A stretch of 64,000 nucleotides of DNA, from assembly GCF_900100945.1 (NCBI RefSeq), contig NZ_FNCG01000005.1, positions 62,001 to 126,000 of the forward strand. Reading direction: 5' to 3'. Positions 33,360-42,260 of this stretch are shown here, piece by piece; the first letter of the stretch is position 1; every line of letters starts with the position of its first letter. The notes beneath the pieces are model-generated. The model saw only the letters and a program-made list of their open reading frames with translations. It searched no databases and was not told the DNA's origin. Position numbers and translations under genes: made by a program. The stretch comes from Mucilaginibacter gossypii. GTDB lineage: Bacteria > Bacteroidota > Bacteroidia > Sphingobacteriales > Sphingobacteriaceae.

Positions 33360-34343
33360 ATGAAAGTTTTAGTAACCGGGGCAACAGGGTTTATTGGCAG
33401 GCAGCTCACGTTATCGCTGGCTATGCAGGGCTATGATGTTAAAGCCTTATGCCGTAATACCGATCATCCATATTTAATAAAGCATAAAAATATTGAACCG
33501 GTTACAGGCAATATCATGTACCGGCAAAGCCTGGGCAGGGCAATGCAGGGCTGCCAGCAGGTGTATCATACAGCCGCCATGGCCAAAATGTGGTGCCGTA
33601 ACCCGGATGATTACCATGAAACCAATGTTGTTGGTACCCGTAACGTACTTGAAGTTGCAGCAGGTGCCGGTGTACAGAAAATAGTTTACACATCAACCTG
33701 CGGTGTTTGGGGCCCAACAGTAAAACATCCCATGAGCGAGAATGATCCAAGAATAGCTGGTTTCCCCATTGCTTACGAGCGTACCAAATACCTGGCAGAA
33801 TTGGAGGTGCAAAACTTTGCAAAGCAGGGAGGGATATACATCGTTACAGTAAATCCATCACGCGTATATGGCGAAGGGCCTGTTACCGAAAGTAATACAG
33901 TGGGTAAAATGGTTTTGGCCTATTTACGCGGCAAATGGCATTTTATTCCCGGCAACGGCGAACAGGTAGCCAATTATGCTTTTTTAACTGATGTGGTTGA
34001 TGGACATTTTGCGGCTATGAATAATGGAACCAGCGGCGAACGCTATATCTTGGGCGGAGAGGATATTAGTTTTAATGATTTTTTCAAAACAGTACATCAG
34101 GTATCAGGTAAACAACATCGTCTCATTCATCTGCCGTTAAAGGCTATCGAATTTTACAGCCATCTTGAAAAGCTGAAAGCACAGCTTACCGGGTTACGCC
34201 CCTTTTTTTTACCTGAGTTTGCCGAACGTTTAAAGTATGATCAAAAGTATAGCAGCAATAAGGCTATAACCCAATTGGGTTATCGGATAACCCCCTTTGC
34301 CGAAGGGATGCACAAAACAATCAACTACCTTAAACAAGCCTGA
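33360..34343 (+). CDS. NAD-dependent epimerase/dehydratase
   Basis: 327 residues, extended SDR family. NAD motif G7-A-T-G-F-I-G13, the TSTCGVWG segment and catalytic Y139-E-R-T-K143. Sequence style is that of dihydroflavonol-reductase-like or hopanoid-associated epimerases. Substrate not assignable. It is followed after 2 nt by a classical SDR and a small gene, forming a three-gene operon. Confidence 0.87.
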   Translation: MKVLVTGATGFIGRQLTLSLAMQGYDVKALCRNTDHPYLIKHKNIEPVTGNIMYRQSLGRAMQGCQQVYHTAAMAKMWCRNPDDYHETNVVGTRNVLEVAAGAGVQKIVYTSTCGVWGPTVKHPMSENDPRIAGFPIAYERTKYLAELEVQNFAKQGGIYIVTVNPSRVYGEGPVTESNTVGKMVLAYLRGKWHFIPGNGEQVANYAFLTDVVDGHFAAMNNGTSGERYILGGEDISFNDFFKTVHQVSGKQHRLIHLPLKAIEFYSHLEKLKAQLTGLRPFFLPEFAERLKYDQKYSSNKAITQLGYRITPFAEGMHKTINYLKQA

Positions 34344-34345
34344 AC

Positions 34346-35137
34346 ATGGTACATCAAACTGCAATTATAACCGGAGCCAGCGAAGGGTTGGGCAAATCAT
34401 TTGCCATTGAACTGGCATTACGCCATGTAAACCTGGTACTGGTTTCATTGCCGGGTTCAGGTCTGCCCGAACTGGCATCGTTTATCCGCAAAAATTTTGA
34501 GGTTAAAGTAAGTTATCTTGAAATTGATTTAACCCTTGCCGAAAGTTACCCGGCTATTTTTAATTACCTTAGTGATAAGCAAATTACGGCCCACCTACTC
34601 ATCAATAATGCGGGTTTAGGTAACTGGTCGTGGTTTGAAGATTTGAACATTGGGTTTTATAAAAAGCAAATTGAACTGAACGTGATTACACCTGTACTGC
34701 TTACCCGCCTGTTCCTGGCCCAGGCCGATGTCTCTACTACCTCTTATATATTGAATGTAGGGAGCTTGGGCGGCTTGTTTGTAGTGCCTAAAAAGCAGGT
34801 TTACGGTGCTACCAAATCATTTATCAGGTATTTTACCAAATGTTTGCAGCTGGAACTTCAGGGCTCAAATGTGAAAATCAGCCTGCTTAGTCCCGGAGGC
34901 ATTAACACCAAGCCTGAGCTGCTGGTAATGAATAATAAGCTTAGAGGCATATCAAAGGCAACTATTATGGAGCCCGGGCACGTGGCACGTATAGCAATTG
35001 ATGGTTTGCTGAAAGGAAAAAAAGAAATTATACCTGGCATGATAAACAGGATGCTTGTTTTACTAAACAGTTTGCTGCCTGCCGCTGTTAAAGACATCAT
35101 TATAAGGCAGCGCCTGGCCACCATTATTAAAAGCTGA
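34346..35137 (+). CDS. Short-chain dehydrogenase/reductase
   Basis: 263 residues, classical SDR: T9-G-A-S-E-G-L-G16 for cofactor, N87-N-A-G, catalytic S140, Y153 and K157. The C-terminal part is hydrophobic, as in membrane-associated SDRs that act on lipids. With the upstream epimerase-like protein it may carry out two steps on a lipid or polyketide; this is inference from context. Confidence 0.88.
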   Translation: MVHQTAIITGASEGLGKSFAIELALRHVNLVLVSLPGSGLPELASFIRKNFEVKVSYLEIDLTLAESYPAIFNYLSDKQITAHLLINNAGLGNWSWFEDLNIGFYKKQIELNVITPVLLTRLFLAQADVSTTSYILNVGSLGGLFVVPKKQVYGATKSFIRYFTKCLQLELQGSNVKISLLSPGGINTKPELLVMNNKLRGISKATIMEPGHVARIAIDGLLKGKKEIIPGMINRMLVLLNSLLPAAVKDIIIRQRLATIIKS

Positions 35138-35141
35138 CAGC

Positions 35142-35417
35142 ATGATCATTTCATTACTTACCTATCGGCATATTAAAAACCTTTGCAGCTTTTTCAAGCG
35201 CACGCGCAATAGTTTTAAGCTTATTAATAACGAACGTATTGTTATTATCTCGGGCAGTATGCGCGGATTGGTATTGTATTTTGACCGCGATGCCTGCGAG
35301 GTGAAAAATGGAGAAACAGATTTTATCAGTATTGACATAACCCGCGATTTCTCAGTCGAGATGCTGATGCGGATCCTGGTGAACCATAACATCATAACTT
35401 CGGTTTTTGAAGGTTGA
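35142..35417 (+). CDS. Small hypothetical protein
   Basis: 91 residues; no family recognised. Basic N-terminal part (HIKNLCSFFKRTRNSFK), then a beta-rich centre, RIVIISGSMRGLVLYFDRDACEV, and an alpha-helical end. It follows the SDR after 4 nt, so it is very likely translated as part of that operon. Confidence 0.55.
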   Translation: MIISLLTYRHIKNLCSFFKRTRNSFKLINNERIVIISGSMRGLVLYFDRDACEVKNGETDFISIDITRDFSVEMLMRILVNHNIITSVFEG

Positions 35418-35751
35418 TCGCATTGCTATCCAGGTAATTTATTCAGTAATAGTTTAATAACCAGACCTAACCGTTTAAAGCCGTACACTGGCTGTAACGT
35501 TTCCGAACAATAGTGTCCTTTATTGCCTTTCAATGTGTTCATTGTAAGTTATTTATATTGTGGCATGAAATTTAATATCATGTTATGGTACCTGTACCGA
35601 TATTACAAATGCGATGCCTGATTAGTTTAAATATGTGCTGAAAAAGATTATTGGGACATATCTGTGAGTATAATAGCATAACGCTGTTGGGGACTGTATA
35701 TTGATGAATAAAATTGTTCTTTTCGTTAGGAAAACTTAAACCTACATAACC
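35418..35751. other. Spacer before the first FtsX-type permease
   Basis: 334 nt without a gene. The only notable word is CCGAACAATA (about 35503-35512), which resembles CCGAACGGTA upstream of the second permease (about 38157-38166). No terminator, RNA gene or full promoter could be identified with confidence. Confidence 0.4.
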
Positions 35752-38118
35752 ATGATCAGAACGTACTTTAAACTCGCTTACCGCAATTTAATTAAAGACA
35801 AAACCTATTCCGTTATTAATATATCTGGTTTGGCAATTGGCCTCGCAGCAAGTATCCTGATATTGCTTTGGGTACAAAACGAACTGAGTTACGATATGTT
35901 TCATAAAAATGCGGCACAACTATATCGTATAAACTGGGATGTTGATGGCTTAACCATGGCCGGCACACCCACTGCAATGGCTGCCTCGGTAAAAGCGCAA
36001 TTACCGGCTGTGAAAAATGCAGTACGTATAAACACGAAGAGTTACTTGTTTGGAGCCAACGACAAAAGGTTTATAGAAGACAGGGTAATTTATGCCGATC
36101 CCAATTTTCTGGATGTATTTTCATTCCCGCTTGTAAAAGGTGATCGTGCAGAAGCTCTAAAGCAAATAGATGGCGTTTTAATAACGGAAGCTACAGCCGT
36201 GAAATATTTTGGTAATGAAAATCCCGTTGGCAAGTTTCTGAAAAAAGACAATAGTGAAAACGTGGTAGTGACCGGGGTTTTAGCCAACATCCCTGCTAAC
36301 TCGCACATGCAATTTGATTTTGTAATGCCAACAGCAGCATTGTACAGAGCTAACCCAAAGGTTGAAAAATATCAATGGGAAGCGCCGTATTTTCATACTT
36401 ATCTTCAGTTAGATGAAAATTTTGATCCAAGCCCTGTCAATTTAAAAAAGCTGGAAAGCCAGATTTTCCAGATCTACCATAAATACGAACCGCAAATGAA
36501 GAGCGCTTTCCATCTTCAGCCGATTACCCAAATCCATATGGCCCCGGCGATAGAGATGGATTTACCCGGGCACGGTAATGCGCTATACCTAAAAATGTTT
36601 TTTGTTGTAGCTATTTTAATACTTGCCGTTGCCTGTATCAATTTCATGAACCTGGCTACTGCGCGTTCGGCCCGACGGGCAAAGGAAATTGGCTTGCGCA
36701 AAGTAGCTGGGGCGCAAAGGTTTCAACTGATATTTCAGTTTTTAAGCGAAGCCGTGTTCACTGCTTTTTTATCGCTGCTTCTTGCACTTTGGATAGTAGT
36801 TTTGGTCCTGCCGATGTTTAATCAGCTGATTGGTAAACAACTTACCATTGATTTTGCCGATGCGAATCTTTGGCTTGGTCTGTTATGTATCGCGTTATTA
36901 ACAGGGGTGATATCGGGAAGTTACCCGGCATTGTTTTTATCGGGTTTTAATCCTGTTAAAGTGCTTAAGGGGAATGTGAAATCAATGGGCGGTAATTTAA
37001 TTTTTCGCCATGCTTTGGTGGTGACCCAGTTTGTTGTTTCGGTGGTTTTACTGATAGGTACGATAGTTATTTACCAGCAACTTAAGTTTGTACGAGAAAG
37101 AAATCCCGGCTTTAACAAATCCAGTCTTTTATATATGGACATGAACGGTGACATGGTAGATAAAGAAGCTTTGCTGAGAAATGAGCTACGGCAAAATCCG
37201 CTCACCAGTGATTTTGCTATTACCAACGAACTTCCTATAGATGTGGGAGCTGGCGCAAACGTTTCATGGCCCGGCAAAGACCCCAAAACGCTCGGAAACC
37301 CGACGCCGGGAATTTACGTGAGCGAAAATTTTGCCCATCTATTCGGATTGAAATTACTGGCAGGCCGTTTCTTTTCCGAATCAATTAAAACCGATTCAAA
37401 TAATTGTGTCATTAACCAAAAACTATTGAGCTTGATGGGCTTTACTGATCCTGCGGCAGCCATTGGCAAACCGATGACATTGCACAATAAACCCAGTGTT
37501 ATTATTGGTGTGGTTAAAGACTTTAATTTCAAACCTGCCCAGTCGGCCATTGAACCCCTGATCATTGCTTTAACAGGTGGTGGCGGTAATGTGGTTATAC
37601 GAACTAAGCCTGGAGCAACCTTTGCAACTATAAAGGCTCTGGAGAAAATGAGTAAAGAAATTAGTCCTGCTTATCCTTTCAGCTTCAATTTTGTTGATCA
37701 GCAAATGGCCAGCCTTTACCATGGAGAGCAGCAGATGGGTAATATTTTTAAACTATTTGCGGCAATAGGCATTTTTATTTCATGTCTTGGTTTATACGGT
37801 TTATCGGCGTTTATTGCCGAACAGCGTACCAGGGAAATAGGCGTACGCAAGGTATTGGGCGCATCGGTATTTAACCTGGTTTATTTGTTATCATCCGGAA
37901 TTACCAGGTTGATCCTGATAGCTATCTGTATAGCATTACCGGTTGCGTGGTACGCGGCAAATACCTGGCTGGCTGGATTTGCTTATCATATTAATGTTAG
38001 CTGGCTGATATTCTTGTTGGCATCGGGGTCAGCTTTGGGTATAGCCTGGCTTACGGTTGGCTATGAATCTATCAAAGCCGCAACCGTGAACCCTATTAAG
38101 AGCTTAAGAACTGAGTGA
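35752..38118 (+). CDS. ABC transporter permease, FtsX/MacB type (first copy)
   Basis: 788 residues. N-terminal helix in the typical lead LAYRNLIKDKTYSVINISGLAIG, a large periplasmic MacB_PCD domain, three helices with an FtsX block (about 280-400), a second periplasmic domain and a C-terminal FtsX block with AEQRTREIGVRKVLGAS. Two FtsX domains in one chain are the usual Bacteroidota form. An ATPase and periplasmic adaptor are needed for transport but are not coded nearby. It is a paralogue of the next gene. Cargo unknown. Confidence 0.9.
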   Translation: MIRTYFKLAYRNLIKDKTYSVINISGLAIGLAASILILLWVQNELSYDMFHKNAAQLYRINWDVDGLTMAGTPTAMAASVKAQLPAVKNAVRINTKSYLFGANDKRFIEDRVIYADPNFLDVFSFPLVKGDRAEALKQIDGVLITEATAVKYFGNENPVGKFLKKDNSENVVVTGVLANIPANSHMQFDFVMPTAALYRANPKVEKYQWEAPYFHTYLQLDENFDPSPVNLKKLESQIFQIYHKYEPQMKSAFHLQPITQIHMAPAIEMDLPGHGNALYLKMFFVVAILILAVACINFMNLATARSARRAKEIGLRKVAGAQRFQLIFQFLSEAVFTAFLSLLLALWIVVLVLPMFNQLIGKQLTIDFADANLWLGLLCIALLTGVISGSYPALFLSGFNPVKVLKGNVKSMGGNLIFRHALVVTQFVVSVVLLIGTIVIYQQLKFVRERNPGFNKSSLLYMDMNGDMVDKEALLRNELRQNPLTSDFAITNELPIDVGAGANVSWPGKDPKTLGNPTPGIYVSENFAHLFGLKLLAGRFFSESIKTDSNNCVINQKLLSLMGFTDPAAAIGKPMTLHNKPSVIIGVVKDFNFKPAQSAIEPLIIALTGGGGNVVIRTKPGATFATIKALEKMSKEISPAYPFSFNFVDQQMASLYHGEQQMGNIFKLFAAIGIFISCLGLYGLSAFIAEQRTREIGVRKVLGASVFNLVYLLSSGITRLILIAICIALPVAWYAANTWLAGFAYHINVSWLIFLLASGSALGIAWLTVGYESIKAATVNPIKSLRTE

Positions 38119-38260
38119 TGCTTGCGTTACATAAATGAACACCCACCTGTCCGTATCCGAACGGTACTTCATTGTTGGTTGAGTTTAATTGTTTGATATA
38201 TAGCTATTTGTGATATTGGCACTGTTTTGCATGCCACACAATTAAATAAAACGGATTTTT

Positions 38261-40621
38261 ATGCTGAAAAACTATATCAAAACCGCCTGGCGGAACCTTG
38301 TCCGCAATAAGTTTTATTCGGTGATCAATATTGCCGGGTTAACTGTAGGCCTCGCCATTGGGATCCTCATCCTGCTTTGGGTGCAGGACGAATTTAGCTT
38401 TGATAGCTTTCATAAAAACGCATCAAATATTTACCGGGTAGAGCTTTTTGGCGGTACAGGGGCCAGCAAGCAGATCTGGCAAACAACAGTAGCACCGATG
38501 GGGCCGCTGGCCAAACAGGAACTGCCCGTTGTGCAAGATCAGGTGCGCATAACCAATAACTGGTTTTTCTCATTATTTAAATACCAGGATAAAATTTTTA
38601 ACGAGCAGGCGGTAGGCTTTGCTGATCCCTCCCTGTTTACTGTTTTTGACTTTCCGCTGATTGAAGGTAACAAGGCAAAGCCTTTTACGAACGATAATTC
38701 CGTAGTGATTACAAAAAGAACGGCAAAAAAATATTTCGGTAATCAAGATGCTTTAGGAAAAGTTATTGTGGCCGATAATAAAGAGAATTTTACTGTATCG
38801 GGCGTTATTGATGATTTCCCGCTTAACTCAAGCATTAATTATGATATGATCATGCCTATGAGCTATCATATCAAATATATGTTTACCAACAATAAGGTTG
38901 ATCTGAACCATGATTTCAGCAATTACGCTTATGAAACCTATTTGTTGTTGAAGCCGGGTACTTCTTTAAAAAAGCTATCGGCCGATTTGAATAAAGTTCA
39001 CCTGAAACGGAAGCCTGAAGATACCGATGCCGATTACCTCTTGCTGCCCGCAACTAAAATGCACCTTTATAATGCTGATGGTACCGACCGGGGGATCAGC
39101 ACTGTACATATCTTTATCATTATCGCCTTAGTAATATTAGTAATTGCCTGTATCAACTATGTTAACCTTTCAACCGCGCGGGCCATGCTGCGCGCCAAGG
39201 AAATAAGCATGCGAAAGATCATCGGCGCGGCAAAAACACAATTGTTTATGCAGTTTGTGGTAGAAACAGCTTTGCTGTTTATCCTTTCGTCGGTTTTAGC
39301 AGTGTTGGTAATTTATAACGTAATTCCTGTATTTAATGAAATTGCGGGTAAGCAGCTGGTATTTAATCTTTCCAACTACCATATCTGGTTAGTTATTGCG
39401 GGTACCATTACTGCTACACTTGTATTGTCCAGTATTTACCCGGCGCTCCTGTTATCATCTTTTGAACCTTTAAAGGCACTTAAGGGTAAAATATCCAATG
39501 GCATTGGCGATGTGGTTTTCCGTAAAATCCTGGTAGTGGTACAGTTTACCTTTTCGGTTGTGCTTATTATCGGTACAATCGTAATCACCAGCCAACTTAA
39601 TTACATCCGGTCTAAAAATTTAGGCTATGATAAAAGCCATGTGTTTGCTTTTTGGATGCGCGATATGAAAGATCATTATGATGCTGTTAAAGCCGAACTG
39701 TTGAAACAACCGGGTGTTGAGGCGGTAACCCGATCAAGCGGAAATATTGTTAACAACGGCGGCATCTCGGGCGATAATGATTGGGATGGCAAAGCCACAG
39801 GGCAAACATTTATCGTGCACCCGCAGGGAATTGATAAAGATTTTATTTCTTTTTTCAAGATAAAAATGACTGCAGGTCGCGGTTTTGATGGCTCGGTGAG
39901 TGATTCGGCTCATTATATCCTGAATGAGGCTGCAATTAAGGAGTTAGGTATGAAAGACCCGATAGGCAAACGTTTCAGGTTGCGTAAAACTGAAGGAACT
40001 ATCATAGGCGTGGTAAAGGATTTTCACTTTGCAAGTATGCGTGAAAAAATTGGGCCGATGGTGTTTTTCTACGCCCCGGATACGTATGCTTCACTGTATA
40101 TTAAAACAACCGGCGATGGTGCGCCAAAAGCCATAGCAGCTGCCGAAAAAGAGTTTAAACAATACAATGGGCAATTTCCATTTGGTTACACTTTCCTGGA
40201 TGACATATTCAACAACCTTTACCAGGGCGAGCAGCGCGAAGGTACCTTATTTAACTATTTTGCAGGGATCGCGATTTTAATTTCTTGTCTTGGCCTGCTT
40301 GGTTTAGCTGCTTACACCGCCCAGGTGCGTACCCGAGAAATTGGCGTGCGAAAGGTTTTAGGCGCTACCGTTACTAATGTTGTTGCCTTATTAGCCAAAG
40401 ATTTTATAAAGCTTGTATTGATTGCTATTGTAATAGCCTTCCCGATAGCCTGGCTGGCTATGAGCCACTGGTTGGATGCATTCGCTTACAGAGTGGGTAT
40501 TAGCTGGACAACTTTCATCTTATCGGCAGCTATCGCCCTATTGATAGCCTTTATTACCATCAGCTTTCAATCGGTTAAAGCCGCGCTGGCTAACCCGGTT
40601 GATAGTTTAAGGAGGGAGTAA
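38261..40621 (+). CDS. ABC transporter permease, FtsX/MacB type (second copy)
   Basis: 786 residues with the same architecture as the gene before: lead WRNLVRNKFYSVINIAGLTVGLAIG, two periplasmic domains, FtsX blocks, and VRTREIGVRKVLGAT near the end. It is clearly a duplicate but diverged. A 142-nt spacer separates the two, so it may have its own promoter; TTGGCAC-N4-TTGC at about 38216-38230 resembles a sigma-54 site but has one base too few between GG and GC. Confidence 0.9.
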   Translation: MLKNYIKTAWRNLVRNKFYSVINIAGLTVGLAIGILILLWVQDEFSFDSFHKNASNIYRVELFGGTGASKQIWQTTVAPMGPLAKQELPVVQDQVRITNNWFFSLFKYQDKIFNEQAVGFADPSLFTVFDFPLIEGNKAKPFTNDNSVVITKRTAKKYFGNQDALGKVIVADNKENFTVSGVIDDFPLNSSINYDMIMPMSYHIKYMFTNNKVDLNHDFSNYAYETYLLLKPGTSLKKLSADLNKVHLKRKPEDTDADYLLLPATKMHLYNADGTDRGISTVHIFIIIALVILVIACINYVNLSTARAMLRAKEISMRKIIGAAKTQLFMQFVVETALLFILSSVLAVLVIYNVIPVFNEIAGKQLVFNLSNYHIWLVIAGTITATLVLSSIYPALLLSSFEPLKALKGKISNGIGDVVFRKILVVVQFTFSVVLIIGTIVITSQLNYIRSKNLGYDKSHVFAFWMRDMKDHYDAVKAELLKQPGVEAVTRSSGNIVNNGGISGDNDWDGKATGQTFIVHPQGIDKDFISFFKIKMTAGRGFDGSVSDSAHYILNEAAIKELGMKDPIGKRFRLRKTEGTIIGVVKDFHFASMREKIGPMVFFYAPDTYASLYIKTTGDGAPKAIAAAEKEFKQYNGQFPFGYTFLDDIFNNLYQGEQREGTLFNYFAGIAILISCLGLLGLAAYTAQVRTREIGVRKVLGATVTNVVALLAKDFIKLVLIAIVIAFPIAWLAMSHWLDAFAYRVGISWTTFILSAAIALLIAFITISFQSVKAALANPVDSLRRE

Positions 40622-40640
40622 TAGTTGGTTCAAATTGGTA

Positions 40641-40725
40641 GAGACTCGTCACATGCGTTTCCCGAATGACTGGTTTTGCGTTGATTGCTTATCTGTCCTC
40701 ATGGGAGACGCATGTGATGCGTCTT
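40641..40725. repeat. Imperfect inverted repeat between permease and murF
   Basis: The 23 nt at 40641-40663 and the reverse complement at 40703-40725 match at 19 of 23 positions. The core word is ACGCATGTGA. It lies in the spacer of two convergent genes and looks like one of the palindromic repeat families of this genome. Confidence 0.65.
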
Positions 40726-40737
40726 TACTTTGAAAAC

Positions 40738-42093
40738 TTAAAACAATTCCACCAACCGCTCCAAAGCCATCCCTCTCGATCCTTTGATCAGGATAGTTGA
40801 ATTGGTAATAGGCTGTGCTTTCAAAGCAGCAATGGCATCTTCGGCAGTTTCATAAAACTTGTCCATGGTCCATGGTCCATGATCCATGGACTGCGAAGCA
40901 CCCAAAAAATCCTTTCCGATAAAGATGCGTTCATCAACAGCGGTATCCATAGCTTTGCGGATAACAGATGCATGTTCAACAGCCGCTTCCGGCCCCATTT
41001 CAAACATATCGCCCAAAATAAGTACCTTCCTTTTTGCTTCAATTTTGCCCACGTTTTCAATGGCTACAAACATGCTGCTTGGGTTGGCATTGTAATAATC
41101 GCAAATGAGCGTATTAGTAGCTGTTTGTACAATTTGCGAGCGGTTATTTTTAGGCTGATAACCCTCGATACCGGCGTTGATTTCATTAGCCGGTAAACCG
41201 AGATAGGTGCCTATACATATGGCTACTAAAATATTGGGCAGGTTATAAGTACCCGTTAGCTGGGTTTTAACTTGATAGCAGTCGCCGGTTTTATTATTGG
41301 TCCAACTTAAAGTGAGCAACGGAGAATTTTCCAACAGTTCACCGCTGATGAGATTGTCAATAGCATCGGTTCCGTAATACTCCACGTGAGGTAAACGACG
41401 GACAGCAGCCATCTCCATTAAAACAGTATCATCGCTATTGACAAAGACAGCACCATCTGTTTTGCTTACTCCTCCTTTAGGGGGCAGGGGGGCAAAATAA
41501 TCATACAACTCCCCTTTACCCTTCTTCACTCCTTCAACTCCGCCAAAACCTTCCAGATGCGCTTTACCAACATTGGTAATTAAGCCAAGCGATGGTTGAG
41601 CAATACTGCAAAGCATCTCGATCTCTTTTTGGTGATTGGCCCCCATTTCAATAACGGCCACCTCGTGGCTGGCATCAATGGTTAAAATTGTAAGTGGTAC
41701 ACCAATATGGTTATTTAAATTGCCTTGGGTAGCCTGGGTTTTAAAATGCTGCGATAATACGGCATTGATCAGTTCTTTGGTGGTGGTTTTTCCGTTGGTA
41801 CCTGTAAGTCCGATAACCGGGATGTCAAGCTGACGGCGATGATAACGCGCTAAATCCTGCAAGGTAGTTAAAACATCCTCAACCAATAAATACTGTTCGC
41901 CCAGTTGATATTCGGCGTTATCAATTACTGCGTAAGCTGCACCGGCCTCAACTGCTTTTTGTGCAAAAGTGTTGGCGTCAAACTTATCGCCTTTGAGGGC
42001 GAAGAACAGATTGCCAGGCACTATCTTCCGGGTGTCGGTGCTAATTACGGGGTGTTTGAGGTATATATCGTACAGTTGGGTTGTGGTAGTCAT
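40738..42093 (-). CDS. murF: UDP-N-acetylmuramoyl-tripeptide--D-alanyl-D-alanine ligase
   Basis: 451 residues from the ATG at 42093, where MTTTTQLYDIYLKHP begins; a frame to 42117 adds an unlikely lead. It adds D-Ala-D-Ala in peptidoglycan synthesis. ATP loop G-T-N-G-K-T-T-T at 98-105, VIEMGANHQKEI and NTLICDYYNANPSSM are Mur-ligase blocks. Two segments look like insertions: residues about 201-213 (PLPPKGGVSKT) and 401-412 (SMDHGPWTMD). Both are coded by palindromic repeat DNA. The frame is open throughout. A -7 box lies 22 nt upstream. Confidence 0.93.
   Translation of the reverse strand: MTTTTQLYDIYLKHPVISTDTRKIVPGNLFFALKGDKFDANTFAQKAVEAGAAYAVIDNAEYQLGEQYLLVEDVLTTLQDLARYHRRQLDIPVIGLTGTNGKTTTKELINAVLSQHFKTQATQGNLNNHIGVPLTILTIDASHEVAVIEMGANHQKEIEMLCSIAQPSLGLITNVGKAHLEGFGGVEGVKKGKGELYDYFAPLPPKGGVSKTDGAVFVNSDDTVLMEMAAVRRLPHVEYYGTDAIDNLISGELLENSPLLTLSWTNNKTGDCYQVKTQLTGTYNLPNILVAICIGTYLGLPANEINAGIEGYQPKNNRSQIVQTATNTLICDYYNANPSSMFVAIENVGKIEAKRKVLILGDMFEMGPEAAVEHASVIRKAMDTAVDERIFIGKDFLGASQSMDHGPWTMDKFYETAEDAIAALKAQPITNSTILIKGSRGMALERLVELF
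40861..40892. repeat. 7-bp tandem repeat inside murF
   Basis: Four copies of the unit GTCCATG (the last as ATCCATG) in a row. Because CCATGG is palindromic the block can also fold on itself. It encodes SMDHGPWTMD in frame near the C-terminal end of MurF. Confidence 0.8.
41469..41492. repeat. GC-rich repeat inside murF
   Basis: 24 nt, CTCCTCCTTTAGGGGG followed by CAGGGGGG. It matches the repeat at 47302-47325 at 21 of 24 positions and its inverted twin at 47191-47214. It is read in frame as PLPPKGG on the minus strand. Confidence 0.8.
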
Positions 42094-42114
42094 GTGTGTT
42101 GAACAAATACAATT

Positions 42115-42122
42115 CAAAAATA
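42115..42122 (-). promoter_or_regulatory. Promoter -7 box of murF
   Basis: Minus-strand TATTTTTG fits TAnnTTTG, 21 nt before the murF ATG. It lies between the gene and the branched palindrome at 42143-42233. Confidence 0.5.
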
Positions 42123-42142
42123 TGTCATCATTAGCTTGCGTA

Positions 42143-42233
42143 CGTTTGCAACGAGTGCTTAACGTGGCTCGGCGATTGTATCGCCGGGCTTGCGTTTAAA
42201 ACGCAAGCCCATTTTAAGCGCTCGTTGCAAACG
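42143..42233. repeat. Branched palindrome upstream of murF
   Basis: The outer stem pairs 42143-42162 with 42214-42233 over 20 bp with a single G-T pair. Inside are two separate perfect hairpins: GGCGAT-TGT-ATCGCC (42171-42185) and GGGCTTGCGTTT/AAACGCAAGCCC (42186-42210, one-base loop). The whole could fold as a cross-shaped structure in DNA or RNA. It fills the recQ-murF spacer. Confidence 0.85.
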
Positions 42234-42260
42234 AGCCCAAGGTTTCAAACTTAACAAAAA

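Noticed and set aside
38216..38231. Sigma-54-like promoter TTGGCAC-TGTT-TTGC before the second permease
   Set aside because: Only nine bases lie between GG and GC, whereas sigma-54 needs ten; kept only as a remark.
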